The position numbers were made by a program, and so were the translations under genes. Below the pieces are notes generated by a model. That model made no database searches, was not told the DNA's origin, and was given only the letters and a program-made list of their open reading frames with translations. This document shows, piece by piece, positions 1 through 6,498 of a stretch of 6,498 nucleotides of DNA. Positions within the stretch are counted from its first letter, which is position 1. Each line of letters opens with the position of its first letter. This DNA comes from Rhodospirillales bacterium (GTDB taxonomy: Bacteria; Pseudomonadota; Alphaproteobacteria; UBA8366; JADFVY01), in NCBI GenBank assembly GCA_024644185.1, contig JAHELM010000102.1, positions 1 through 6,498 on the forward strand, written 5' to 3'.

Positions 1-1116
1 TGGTTCGGCGATTTCCCCGCCTTTTCGATCCCCGGCCAGCCGATTGCCTCGTTCCTGGAATTTCCCGCCTTCGCCATCCTCGGCGTGGTCAGCGCCGGCG
101 TGGCCATCGCCTTCATCGCCGCCACCGGTCTTGCCGCGGCGGCGGCGCATCGGATTCCCGTTCCGCCCTGGCTGCGGCCGGCCATCGGCGGGTTGCTGGT
201 CGGGTTGATCGCCATCGCCTTCCCGCATGTGCTTGGCGTCGGCTACGAGGCGACCGACGCGGCGCTGCGCGAACAGTTCGGTCTGTGGATGCTGCTGACC
301 CTGCTGGCCCTGAAGATCGCGGCGACCTCGATCAGCCTGGGCAGCGGCTTCGGCGGCGGCGTCTTCTCGCCTTCGCTGTTTCTCGGCGCCATGGTCGGCG
401 GCGCCTTCGGCATCGTCGCCACCGACGTTTTTCCCGATCTGTCCTCCGGGCCGGGCGCCTATACCATCGTCGGCATGGGGGCGGTGGCCGGCGCCGTGCT
501 GGGTGCGCCGATCTCGACCCTGCTGATGGTGTTCGAACTGACGGGAAACTACGCCCTGACCATCGGCGTGATGATCGCCACCGTCATTGCCTCGCTGCTG
601 ACGAAACAGGTCTACGGGTTCTCGTTCTTCACCTGGCAACTCGACCGGCGTGGCCTGAATCTGCGGCGCGGGCGCGAACAGGGGCTGCTGCAGTCGGTGC
701 GGGTGCGCGACGTGATGCATGCCGATCCCCATACCGTCCCGCCGGCGGCCAGCCTGGCCGAAATACGCAGGCATCTGCTGGAGGCCCCGTATGGCGAGCT
801 GTTCGTCGCCGACGAGACCGGGCGGCTGCACGGCACGATCACGCTGGCCGATCTCGCGGACGCGGCCTTCGATACCGAATTCGACGTGCTGCTGAACGCC
901 GAGGATGTGTGCCGTCCCCGGCCGCCGATGCTGGCCGCCGGCGACGATCTGGAGGCGGCGATGGCGCTGGTCGACGGGCTGCGCGACGACATCGTCGCCG
1001 TCGTCGATGCCGAGGACACGCTGGTGCTGGTCGGCTATGTCCGTCAGGCCGACGTGGTGCGCGCCTACGATCGCGCGGTATTGCAGGCCCGCGCCGAGGA
1101 ATACGGCGAGGGGTAG
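1..1116 (+). CDS. ClC-family chloride channel/antiporter with C-terminal CBS pair (5' truncated)
   Basis: The reading frame is open from the first base of the window, so the gene begins upstream; 371 codons are visible. The product is an inner-membrane anion transporter (Cl- channel or Cl-/H+ antiporter). Visible signatures, numbered from the first codon of the window, are the ClC selectivity-filter motif GGGVFSP (118-124; family pattern GxFxP), the following helix segment GMGAVAGAVLGAPIS, and a tyrosine at 205 in KQVYGF that by position matches the central pore tyrosine of ClC proteins. Two CBS domains follow the membrane part, about 234-292 (starting RVRDVM) and about 296-360; such pairs usually bind adenine nucleotides and regulate the transporter. 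ClC-CBS proteins are commonly near 600 residues, so roughly 200 N-terminal residues are missing. They include the gating-glutamate region, so channel and antiporter cannot be told apart here. The family assignment is firm; the transported ion and the regulation are inferred. Confidence 0.93.
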   Translation, partial: WFGDFPAFSIPGQPIASFLEFPAFAILGVVSAGVAIAFIAATGLAAAAAHRIPVPPWLRPAIGGLLVGLIAIAFPHVLGVGYEATDAALREQFGLWMLLTLLALKIAATSISLGSGFGGGVFSPSLFLGAMVGGAFGIVATDVFPDLSSGPGAYTIVGMGAVAGAVLGAPISTLLMVFELTGNYALTIGVMIATVIASLLTKQVYGFSFFTWQLDRRGLNLRRGREQGLLQSVRVRDVMHADPHTVPPAASLAEIRRHLLEAPYGELFVADETGRLHGTITLADLADAAFDTEFDVLLNAEDVCRPRPPMLAAGDDLEAAMALVDGLRDDIVAVVDAEDTLVLVGYVRQADVVRAYDRAVLQARAEEYGEG

Positions 1117-1209
1117 CGCCGCGCCCAGTCAATCGGGCTGCCGAATCGCCATTTGGGGGTCGCGGGGCTGTTCCCGCCGGGCCGGCTTTCGGTTATACCC
1201 TCCCGTGAG

Positions 1210-3498
1210 ATGAGCGATCCCTTGTACGGCGACCCCCTGGACGATCTGGACGACGCACCGGCCCCGGTGGCGGCGCCCGCGCCGGCGCGTCCGGCACCCT
1301 ATCTCGATTCGCTGAATCCGGCGCAGCGCCAGGCGGTCGAGGCGATGGACGGGCCGGTTCTGGTGCTGGCCGGGGCGGGCACCGGCAAGACCAGGGTGCT
1401 GACCACCCGGCTGGCCCATATCCTGTTTTCCGGCCGGGCCCGGCCGTGGCAGGTGCTGGCCGTCACCTTTACCAACAAGGCGGCGCGCGAAATGCGCGAG
1501 CGGGTGGCAAGGCTGGTCGGCCCGGCGTCGGAGGGGCTGTGGCTGGGCACTTTTCATGCCCTCGGCGTGCGCATCCTGCGGCGCCACGCGGAAGTCGTCG
1601 GCCTGCGATCCGGATTCACCATCCTCGACGCCGACGACCAGACGCGGCTCTTGAAGCAGATCCTGCAGGCGCACAATATCGACGACAAGCGCTGGCCGGC
1701 GCGCGTGCTGTCGGGGGTGATCCAGGGCTGGAAGGATCGCGGCCTGACGCCGGACCGGATTTCCGCCGCCGATGCCGGCGATCTCGCCCAGGGCAAGGCG
1801 GTCGAGATCTATCGCGAATACCAGGACCGGCTGCGCATCCTGAACGCCGCCGATTTCGGCGATCTGCTGCTGCATTGTCTCAGCATCTTCCAGTCCCGGC
1901 CCGAGATCCTGGCCGAATATCAGGAGCAGTTCCGCTACATCCTGGTCGACGAGTACCAGGACACCAATGTGTCGCAATATCTGTGGCTGCGGCTGTTGGC
2001 CCAGAAGCACCGAAATATCTGCTGCGTCGGCGACGACGACCAGTCGATCTATGGCTGGCGCGGCGCCGAGGTCGGCAACATCCTGCGCTTCGAGAAGGAT
2101 TTTCCGGGCGCCGCCGTGGTGCGCCTGGAACGCAATTATCGCTCGACGCCGCATATCCTGGCCGCCGCCTCGCATCTGATATCCCATAACCAGGGCCGGC
2201 TCGGCAAGACGCTGTGGACCGAGGCGGGAGAGGGCGAGAAAATCGTCGTTCGCGGGGTCTGGGACGGCGAGACCGAGGCGCGCGAGATCGGCGAGGAGGT
2301 CGAGGCGTTGCAGCGCAGGGGCGAATCGCTGGACGGCATGGCGATCCTGGTGCGCGCCGGGCATCAGACGCGCGAATTCGAGGATCGCATGCTGACGCTG
2401 GGTCTGCCCTATCGGGTGGTCGGCGGCCCACGCTTCTACGAGCGCGAGGAAGTCCGCGACGCGATCGCCTATCTGCGGGTGATCCAGCAGCAAGACGACG
2501 ATCTGGCCTTCGAGCGCATCGTCAACAAGCCGGCGCGCGGAATCGGCCCGACGACGCTGCAGGCAATGCACCGGCTGGCTCGCGCCACGGGCGTTTCGCT
2601 GACCGCCGCTGCCCATGCGCTGATGGAAACCGACGAACTGAAGCCGGCCGCCAAGCGCAATCTCACCGCCATCCTCGACGATTTCGCGCGCTGGCGCGGC
2701 CAGGCGGAAACCCTGGCGCATACCGAACTTGCCGGCATCGTGCTGGACGAATCCGGCTATACTGCCCTGTGGCGTGCCAGCAAGGACCCCAAGGCGCCGG
2801 GCAAGCTGGACAACCTCAAGGAACTGGTCGTCGGCATGTCCGAGCGGGAAAACCTGGCGGCCTTCCTGGAACATGTCAGCCTGGTGATGGAGAACGACGA
2901 ACGCGCCGAGGGGGCGCGGCTGTCCATCATGACCCTGCACGCCGCCAAGGGGCTGGAATTCGACACGGTGTTCCTGCCCGGCTGGGAGGAAGGGCTGTTC
3001 CCGCACCAGCGGGCGATGGACGAGAACGGCGCCGCCGGGCTGGAGGAGGAGCGCCGCCTGGCTTATGTCGGCATCACCCGCGCGCGCAAACGGGTGCATG
3101 TCTCGTTCGCCGCAAACCGGCGCATCTACAATCAGTGGCAGAGCGCCATCCCGTCACGCTTCATCGATGAATTGCCGCCGGCGCATATCGAGGCCGCGTC
3201 CGATCCGGGGCTGTATGGCGGCCGCCAGGCATCCGTGCCCGGCGGTGCGTCGCAGGCCTTCAGCCATGGCAGCTGGGCGCCGACCCGGCGCGGCGGCCCG
3301 CCCGCCGGCCTGGTGATCGAGGGCACCGGCAGCCGCGCATCGACCGCCGAGGAACACGGATTCCGCCCGGGCGATCGCTGTTTCCACCTGAAATTCGGCA
3401 TGGGCCGGGTGGTCGCCGTCGAGGGCGACAAGCTGACCATCGCCTTCGACAAGGCCGGCGAGAAGAAGGTGATCGCCGCCTTCGTGGAGAAGCCCTGA
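1210..3498 (+). CDS. uvrD: ATP-dependent DNA helicase UvrD/PcrA (superfamily 1A)
   Basis: A complete 762-residue 3'-5' DNA helicase of the UvrD/PcrA/Rep family, which in bacteria unwinds DNA in nucleotide excision and mismatch repair and removes proteins such as RecA or RNA polymerase from DNA. All SF1A motifs are present in order: Q-motif LNPAQRQAV; Walker A GAGTGKT (55-61, Lys60); Ia TFTNKAA; Ib GTFHALG; Walker B DEYQD (247-251); III GDDDQSIYGWRG (274-285); IV RNYRST (308-313); V LHAAKGLEFD (576-585); VI VGITRAR (620-626). Residues 718-762 form the Tudor-like tail typical of UvrD/PcrA (GDRCFHLKFGMG), which in relatives binds RNA polymerase. I chose ATG 1210, which gives MSDPLYGDPLDD; an in-frame TTG at 1153 would add 19 unlikely residues. 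The Shine-Dalgarno is weak (GTGAG directly before ATG). The first 30 residues are an acidic then Pro/Ala-rich leader, probably disordered. The gene lies 93 bp after the ClC gene on the same strand, so co-transcription is possible but not shown. Confidence 0.97.
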   Translation: MSDPLYGDPLDDLDDAPAPVAAPAPARPAPYLDSLNPAQRQAVEAMDGPVLVLAGAGTGKTRVLTTRLAHILFSGRARPWQVLAVTFTNKAAREMRERVARLVGPASEGLWLGTFHALGVRILRRHAEVVGLRSGFTILDADDQTRLLKQILQAHNIDDKRWPARVLSGVIQGWKDRGLTPDRISAADAGDLAQGKAVEIYREYQDRLRILNAADFGDLLLHCLSIFQSRPEILAEYQEQFRYILVDEYQDTNVSQYLWLRLLAQKHRNICCVGDDDQSIYGWRGAEVGNILRFEKDFPGAAVVRLERNYRSTPHILAAASHLISHNQGRLGKTLWTEAGEGEKIVVRGVWDGETEAREIGEEVEALQRRGESLDGMAILVRAGHQTREFEDRMLTLGLPYRVVGGPRFYEREEVRDAIAYLRVIQQQDDDLAFERIVNKPARGIGPTTLQAMHRLARATGVSLTAAAHALMETDELKPAAKRNLTAILDDFARWRGQAETLAHTELAGIVLDESGYTALWRASKDPKAPGKLDNLKELVVGMSERENLAAFLEHVSLVMENDERAEGARLSIMTLHAAKGLEFDTVFLPGWEEGLFPHQRAMDENGAAGLEEERRLAYVGITRARKRVHVSFAANRRIYNQWQSAIPSRFIDELPPAHIEAASDPGLYGGRQASVPGGASQAFSHGSWAPTRRGGPPAGLVIEGTGSRASTAEEHGFRPGDRCFHLKFGMGRVVAVEGDKLTIAFDKAGEKKVIAAFVEKP

Positions 3499-3527
3499 GC
3501 GCCCGTGCTATTGCGCCGGGCAGGGCT
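3491..3527. terminator. Inverted repeat at the convergent uvrD/ASST gene ends, possible bidirectional terminator
   Basis: AGCCCTG (3491-3497) and CAGGGCT (3521-3527) are perfect 7-bp complements. Inside them CCCG (3502-3505) pairs with CGGG (3517-3520) after a 4-nt bulge on the left arm, leaving an 11-nt loop. The structure spans the TGA of uvrD (3496-3498) and the stop of the minus-strand gene (3508-3510), where a shared terminator would be expected between genes only 9 bp apart. No T-run follows on either strand, so it is not a canonical intrinsic terminator; the role is inferred from position and pairing. Confidence 0.35.
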
Positions 3528-4875
3528 GTCCGAGGAAGGTCAGGCTTCCGGGAGGGTAGCGGTAGGCGCGCACCACGCGGCCGACGGCGTGGTGACCGTC
3601 CGCGGTGACGACGGCGTTGTACCATTCCCAGACAATGGAATTGTCGTGCGGGTCGACCTCGAAGATTCGACCGGACTCGGCTTCGGTGACCAGGACATCG
3701 CCGTTCGGCTGGAACTGGTGTTCGCCCTGTACCGAGGTGTAGAACGGCTCTTTCTCGGTTCCCTGATACTGCCAGATCACCTTCTGCGTCATCGGATCCA
3801 GGCGGACGATTCGGGAATAGCCGAAGGTCTGGGGGTCTCGCAGCCAGCGGGTTTCGTTGTGCTGGGCGTCGTCGGCGCGGTTGTCGAGAACCGAGATCGA
3901 GCCGTCCGGATGCAGGTCGGGGTCGTGCTGCCGCAGGAAAGGACCGCGCAACGCCCATTTTACCTTGTGTGTCTTGCGGTCGATCAGGATCAGGGAGTCG
4001 ACCGAACGCAGGGACACCAGGATGTCGCCGGCACTGGCGAAGGGGAAACGGGGCGCCAATTCCTTGCTGACGATGTTTATGTTGTTCGAATGCATCGGGT
4101 CGACGTCGGTGGTCTGGGGGTATGACGGAGAGCCGCCCAGGACGACGCCGAGATAGCCGCCGTCGAAGATGGCCCGCATGAGGGGAATCTCTTCCAGAAC
4201 CGCACCGTCCGGCGAGAGGTGCATGACTTTGCCGGACAGGAAGGGCGCCTCGACGCGCGGCGGTGCGTCTTCGGCGTCCTTGACGATGTCGAGGCCCAGC
4301 GTCCATAGCGACCCGTCCGGATCCACTTCCACGTCATGGTGGATGGAGTCAGGGACGAACCATTTCAGCCGCGAACAGCGGTCGAGACGCATCAGTCCCT
4401 TGTATGACATGACGATCAGAACATCGCCGTCCGGATAGAGATAGGATCCCATGATTCCCTGCAATCCCCTTTCGATCGGCAGGGGATCGCTCGACCGCAC
4501 CTGGTCGTAAACGGCTTGCGGCACATGCCAGCGGTGGACCGGTTTCCCCTCCAGGTCGACAAGCACCAGGCCGAATTCCGATCCGTCATAGGCTTCGGCC
4601 AGCGTCAGGCCCGGCTGCGCCCGGGCGAGGTCGCGGCGCGGCGCCGGCGGGGTATCGATGCCGGCAGGCATGACGACCAGGTGGGGATTGCGGCCAAGCG
4701 CGGCGCCAATCTGCAGGTCCACCCAACTCCATACGAACTGCAGATGGCTGTTGGTCACCCGCAGCGTGTCATAGGGCGGCAACTGGTAGAAGATGACGAC
4801 GACGCCAACCGTGAAGGCCAGAAACAGCGCGGCGAACTTGCGCAGCAGGTGGAAAATTATTTCACCGGTCATCAT
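3508..4875 (-). CDS. Membrane-anchored arylsulfotransferase (ASST)-like beta-propeller protein
   Basis: 455 residues from the ATG at 4875. Residues 14-30 form one hydrophobic segment after a short basic N-terminus (LLRK), with no evident signal-peptidase site, so the body is probably periplasmic and tethered to the inner membrane. The rest resembles the arylsulfotransferase family, enzymes that move sulfate between phenolic compounds without PAPS. Motifs in family order are SIHHDVEVDPDG (His179/180), DPMHSNNI (His262), SLRSVDSL (Arg290), QHDPDLHPDG (His317) and GEHQFQPNGDVLVTEAESG (His386). The first four match the spacing of the His/His/Arg/His active site known from E. coli ASST; residue equivalence is inferred from motif order. 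Blade-like repeats end in a Trp-containing strand (KVKW, KVIW, SIVW), as in a propeller. An in-frame GTG at 4917 would add 14 residues; both starts have only weak, distant AAGG-type Shine-Dalgarno sequences. Sampled GC is lower than in the flanking genes. Family is likely; enzymatic activity and substrate are unknown. Confidence 0.82.
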   Translation of the reverse strand: MMTGEIIFHLLRKFAALFLAFTVGVVVIFYQLPPYDTLRVTNSHLQFVWSWVDLQIGAALGRNPHLVVMPAGIDTPPAPRRDLARAQPGLTLAEAYDGSEFGLVLVDLEGKPVHRWHVPQAVYDQVRSSDPLPIERGLQGIMGSYLYPDGDVLIVMSYKGLMRLDRCSRLKWFVPDSIHHDVEVDPDGSLWTLGLDIVKDAEDAPPRVEAPFLSGKVMHLSPDGAVLEEIPLMRAIFDGGYLGVVLGGSPSYPQTTDVDPMHSNNINIVSKELAPRFPFASAGDILVSLRSVDSLILIDRKTHKVKWALRGPFLRQHDPDLHPDGSISVLDNRADDAQHNETRWLRDPQTFGYSRIVRLDPMTQKVIWQYQGTEKEPFYTSVQGEHQFQPNGDVLVTEAESGRIFEVDPHDNSIVWEWYNAVVTADGHHAVGRVVRAYRYPPGSLTFLGQPCPAQ

Positions 4876-5022
4876 CGGTCGGGTACTACCTTGGGAGAAA
4901 TGCGGGTCTTCGCGCACCTTCGCAGATCACCCTTACCAGACGGTTAAACAAGACGAAAAACCCGCCCGCGCGGTACGCCGGCCTGTCGAATCCCTTGCCT
5001 TCGGCCGCCGGATGGGGCATTC

Positions 5023-5045
5023 CGGCGCGGCTTGGCTTCGCGCCG
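5023..5045 (+). promoter_or_regulatory. GC-rich hairpin in the prmA leader
   Basis: CGGCGCG (5023-5029) and CGCGCCG (5039-5045) are perfect complements separated by a 9-nt loop, giving an all-GC 7-bp stem that ends 5 nt before the prmA Shine-Dalgarno. If it lies in the transcript it could influence ribosome access. In DNA this GC-rich such a stem can arise by chance, and no T-run follows, so it is not an intrinsic terminator. Pairing is seen directly; function is speculative. Confidence 0.3.
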
Positions 5046-5050
5046 CTTGC

Positions 5051-5056
5051 AAGGGA
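5051..5056 (+). promoter_or_regulatory. Shine-Dalgarno sequence of prmA
   Basis: AAGGGA lies 8 nt before the ATG at 5065. It decides the start: the longer in-frame TTG at 5032 has no comparable site and would place the hairpin and this site inside the coding sequence. Confidence 0.65.
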
Positions 5057-5064
5057 ATGCGCCG

Positions 5065-5967
5065 ATGACCGTTATCGCCGGGTTTTCAGGCTGGGTTCTG
5101 GAACTGGAGGCGTCCGAGGACGCGGCGCCGACCTATATGGAGGCGCTGGAAGGCCTGGCCATCGCCGTGTCCTGCCATGAGATCGTCGAGGGCGCGCCGT
5201 GGCGCGTCGAGGCGATTTTCGGGCAGGAGCCGGCGCATGGCGCGGTGGCGGCCGCGGTGGCGCTGGCCGCCGCGGCCACCGGCACGCGCGAGCCGGACTT
5301 CGTCGTCCGGCCGCTGCCGGCACGCGACTGGCTGGCGGAAAACCGGGCCTCGTTCAAGCCGGTGCGGGTCGGCCGTTTCTTCGTTCATCCCACGCATTTC
5401 GCGGGGGTTCCGCCAGCCGGTGCCCGGGCGCTGGCGCTCGATGCGGCGACCGCCTTCGGCTCTGGCGAGCACGGCACGACGCGCGGCTGCCTGCTGGCGC
5501 TCGACGCGCTGACCCGCCGCCGGCCGCGGTGGCGCCCGCGCGTACTCGACATGGGCTGCGGCTCGGGAATTCTGGCACTGGCGGCGGCGCGCGCCTGGCC
5601 GGTTCGCGTGCTGGCCGTGGACATCGATCCCGAGGCCGTTCGCGTCACCGCGGAAAATGCGCGGATCAACCGGCTGAGTGCGCAAATGGCATCGGTTTGC
5701 GGCAACGGTTTCGCGGCGCTGCCGGGGCTGCGCGCCGGGCGCTTCGACGTGATCCTGGCGAATATCCTGGCCCGGCCGTTGCAGGCGATGGCGCCGGCGC
5801 TGGCGCGGCGCCTGGCGCCCGGCGGCACGGCAATCCTGTCCGGCCTGCTGGTGCATCAGGAAGCCCAGGTTCTCGCCGCCTGTCGGGCCCAGAATCTGGC
5901 GCTGCTCCACCGCATCCGCTTCGATGGCTGGTCGACGCTGGTCTTGCGGCGCGGTCAGACTCCGTAA
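5065..5967 (+). CDS. prmA: Ribosomal protein L11 methyltransferase PrmA
   Basis: A complete 300-residue class I SAM-dependent methyltransferase, close to the 293 residues of E. coli PrmA. PrmA trimethylates amino groups of ribosomal protein L11 in the cytoplasm. An N-terminal substrate-recognition region comes first, with the family signature WLAENRASFKPVRVGRFFVHP-type segment (residues 91-111). Then follow FGSGEHGTTRG (131-141), which is characteristic of PrmA; the SAM-binding glycine motif VLDMGCGSGIL (160-170); the acidic ribose-binding segment VDIDPEAV (Asp186, Asp188); and the PrmA active-site segment NILARPL (233-239). The start ATG has a good Shine-Dalgarno 8 nt upstream. The gene is divergent from the ASST-like gene and its last 13 bp overlap the end of the minus-strand epimerase gene. 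Sampled GC is very high (47 and 46 of 60 bases in two hand-counted lines). No odd residues were noticed. Confidence 0.96.
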   Translation: MTVIAGFSGWVLELEASEDAAPTYMEALEGLAIAVSCHEIVEGAPWRVEAIFGQEPAHGAVAAAVALAAAATGTREPDFVVRPLPARDWLAENRASFKPVRVGRFFVHPTHFAGVPPAGARALALDAATAFGSGEHGTTRGCLLALDALTRRRPRWRPRVLDMGCGSGILALAAARAWPVRVLAVDIDPEAVRVTAENARINRLSAQMASVCGNGFAALPGLRAGRFDVILANILARPLQAMAPALARRLAPGGTAILSGLLVHQEAQVLAACRAQNLALLHRIRFDGWSTLVLRRGQTP

Positions 5968-6498
5968 TACTCCCGATACCAGGCCACGAACCGCTTTACG
6001 CCGTCCTCGATGCCGGTGGCCGGGCGCCAGCCGGTATCGGCCTCGAGATCGGCGGTGTCCGCCCAGGTCGCGGCGACATCGCCGGGCTGCATCGGCAGCA
6101 TGTTCCGCGTCGCCTCGCGGCCCAGCGCCGTCTCCAGAACCGCGATGAAGTGCATCAGATCGACCGGACGGCCATTGCCGATATTGTAGACCCGCCAGGG
6201 GGCGATCGGGCTCAGCGCCGGGTCGTCGGCCGCGCCGGCGTCGCGCGACGGCGCGGGGACAAGGTCCAGCACGCGCAGGACGCCCTCGACGATATCGTCG
6301 ATATAGGTGAAATCGCGGCGCATCCGGCCGTCGTTGTAGATATCGATCGGCGCGCCGCGGGAAATCGCCCGCGCGAACTTCATCGGCGCCATGTCGGGCC
6401 GGCCCCAGGGGCCGTAGACGGTGAAGAAGCGCAAGCCCGTCATCGGGATGCGGTAGAGATGCGCATAGGCATGCGCCATCAGCTCGTTGGCGCGCTTG
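5955..6498 (-). CDS. NAD-dependent sugar-nucleotide epimerase, UDP-glucuronate 4-epimerase-like (N-terminus outside window)
   Basis: 180 C-terminal codons are visible; the frame stays open to the right edge, so the gene starts beyond the window. It belongs to the extended short-chain dehydrogenase/reductase family. The visible part opens with KRANELMAHAYAHLY, where the first Lys (6495-6497) by family comparison is the catalytic Lys of the YxxxK motif, and continues with TGLRFFTVYGPWGRPDM (residues 20-36 from the edge), MRRDFTYIDDIVEGV (59-73) and YNIGNG. These segments are typical of UDP-glucuronate 4-epimerases (LpsL / capsule type I proteins), which convert UDP-glucuronate to UDP-galacturonate for lipopolysaccharide or capsule. 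Full members are about 330 residues, so just over half is present. The Rossmann NAD-binding domain is not visible, so another sugar-nucleotide epimerase or dehydratase cannot be fully excluded. The TGA at 5955-5957 lies within the 3' end of prmA, making a tail-to-tail overlap. Confidence 0.92.
   Translation of the reverse strand, partial: KRANELMAHAYAHLYRIPMTGLRFFTVYGPWGRPDMAPMKFARAISRGAPIDIYNDGRMRRDFTYIDDIVEGVLRVLDLVPAPSRDAGAADDPALSPIAPWRVYNIGNGRPVDLMHFIAVLETALGREATRNMLPMQPGDVAATWADTADLEADTGWRPATGIEDGVKRFVAWYREYYGV

Larger units (their letters stand above)
4876..5064. promoter_or_regulatory. Divergent intergenic region between the ASST-like gene and prmA
   Basis: The only divergent gap in the window (189 bp, or 147 bp if the ASST-like gene starts at GTG 4917), so it must hold the start signals of the ASST-like gene and probably those of prmA. 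The section around 4941-4960 is locally AT-richer than its surroundings. I could not find a convincing -35/-10 pair on either strand; the assignment rests on gene orientation alone. Confidence 0.4.

Noticed and set aside
1162..1177. Short hairpin (GCGGG / CCCGC, 6-nt loop) between the ClC gene and uvrD, considered as a terminator.
   Set aside because: Only 5 bp with no T-run after it; expected by chance at this GC content.
1193..1199. TTATACC just before uvrD, considered as a -10 promoter element.
   Set aside because: There is no acceptable -35 at the right spacing, and it would leave a leader of only a few bases; too weak to call.
285..1208. Plus-strand frame overlapping the ClC gene.
   Set aside because: Arg-rich alternative frame without domains; the ClC frame carries the filter and CBS motifs.
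1129..3099. Long open frame (656 codons) on the minus strand, antisense to uvrD.
   Set aside because: The translation is Gln/Arg/His/Ala-rich low-quality sequence with no recognisable domain. It mirrors uvrD codons, as is usual for antisense frames in GC-rich genes. The plus-strand helicase motifs are complete.
3505..4125. Plus-strand open frame of 206 codons antisense to the ASST-like gene.
   Set aside because: No recognisable motif; it mirrors the minus-strand gene, whose family motifs are clear.
3260..4306. Minus-strand open frame of 348 codons crossing the uvrD 3' end and the ASST-like gene.
   Set aside because: It is out of frame with the ASST-like gene, Arg/Pro-rich, and without motifs; a shadow frame.
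4956..4973. On the minus strand, a 4-bp GC stem (CCGC / GCGG) followed by G and five T's, considered as an intrinsic terminator.
   Set aside because: The stem is too short and no minus-strand gene ends directly upstream; it could only act on antisense read-through across prmA.
4995..5023. TTGCCT, 17 bp, CATTCC upstream of prmA, considered as a promoter.
   Set aside because: The -10 match is poor; not distinguishable from background.

Overview
This is a GC-rich chromosomal window with five protein-coding genes and no RNA genes, mobile elements or CRISPR. The base composition, the protein features (a UvrD/PcrA helicase with a C-terminal Tudor-like domain, a PrmA with the FGSGEHGTT motif, an LpsL-like epimerase) and the gene style suggest an alphaproteobacterium, perhaps in or near Rhodospirillales. 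That placement is inferred from general resemblance, not from any search.

Layout from left to right. Bases 1-1116 (+) hold the C-terminal part of a ClC-family chloride transporter with a tandem CBS domain pair; its N-terminal half lies outside the window. After a 93-bp gap comes a complete UvrD/PcrA-type DNA helicase (1210-3498, +). It converges on a membrane-anchored arylsulfotransferase (ASST)-like beta-propeller protein on the minus strand (3508-4875, or to 4917 if a GTG start is used). The two stop codons sit inside one imperfect inverted repeat. A divergent intergenic region of about 190 bp follows, then prmA, the ribosomal protein L11 methyltransferase (5065-5967, +). prmA overlaps tail-to-tail by 13 bp with the C-terminal part of a UDP-glucuronate 4-epimerase-like sugar-nucleotide epimerase on the minus strand (5955 to the window edge).

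The genes do not form an obvious pathway. The helicase (DNA repair) and prmA (ribosome modification) are housekeeping genes; the ClC transporter and the epimerase (cell-surface polysaccharide precursor) are common accessory functions. The ASST-like gene stands out: it sits on the opposite strand between two housekeeping genes, its sampled GC content is visibly lower than its neighbours', and it is the only gene here without a clear physiological role. I see no convincing undescribed multi-gene system; the ASST-like protein is the most worthwhile lead.
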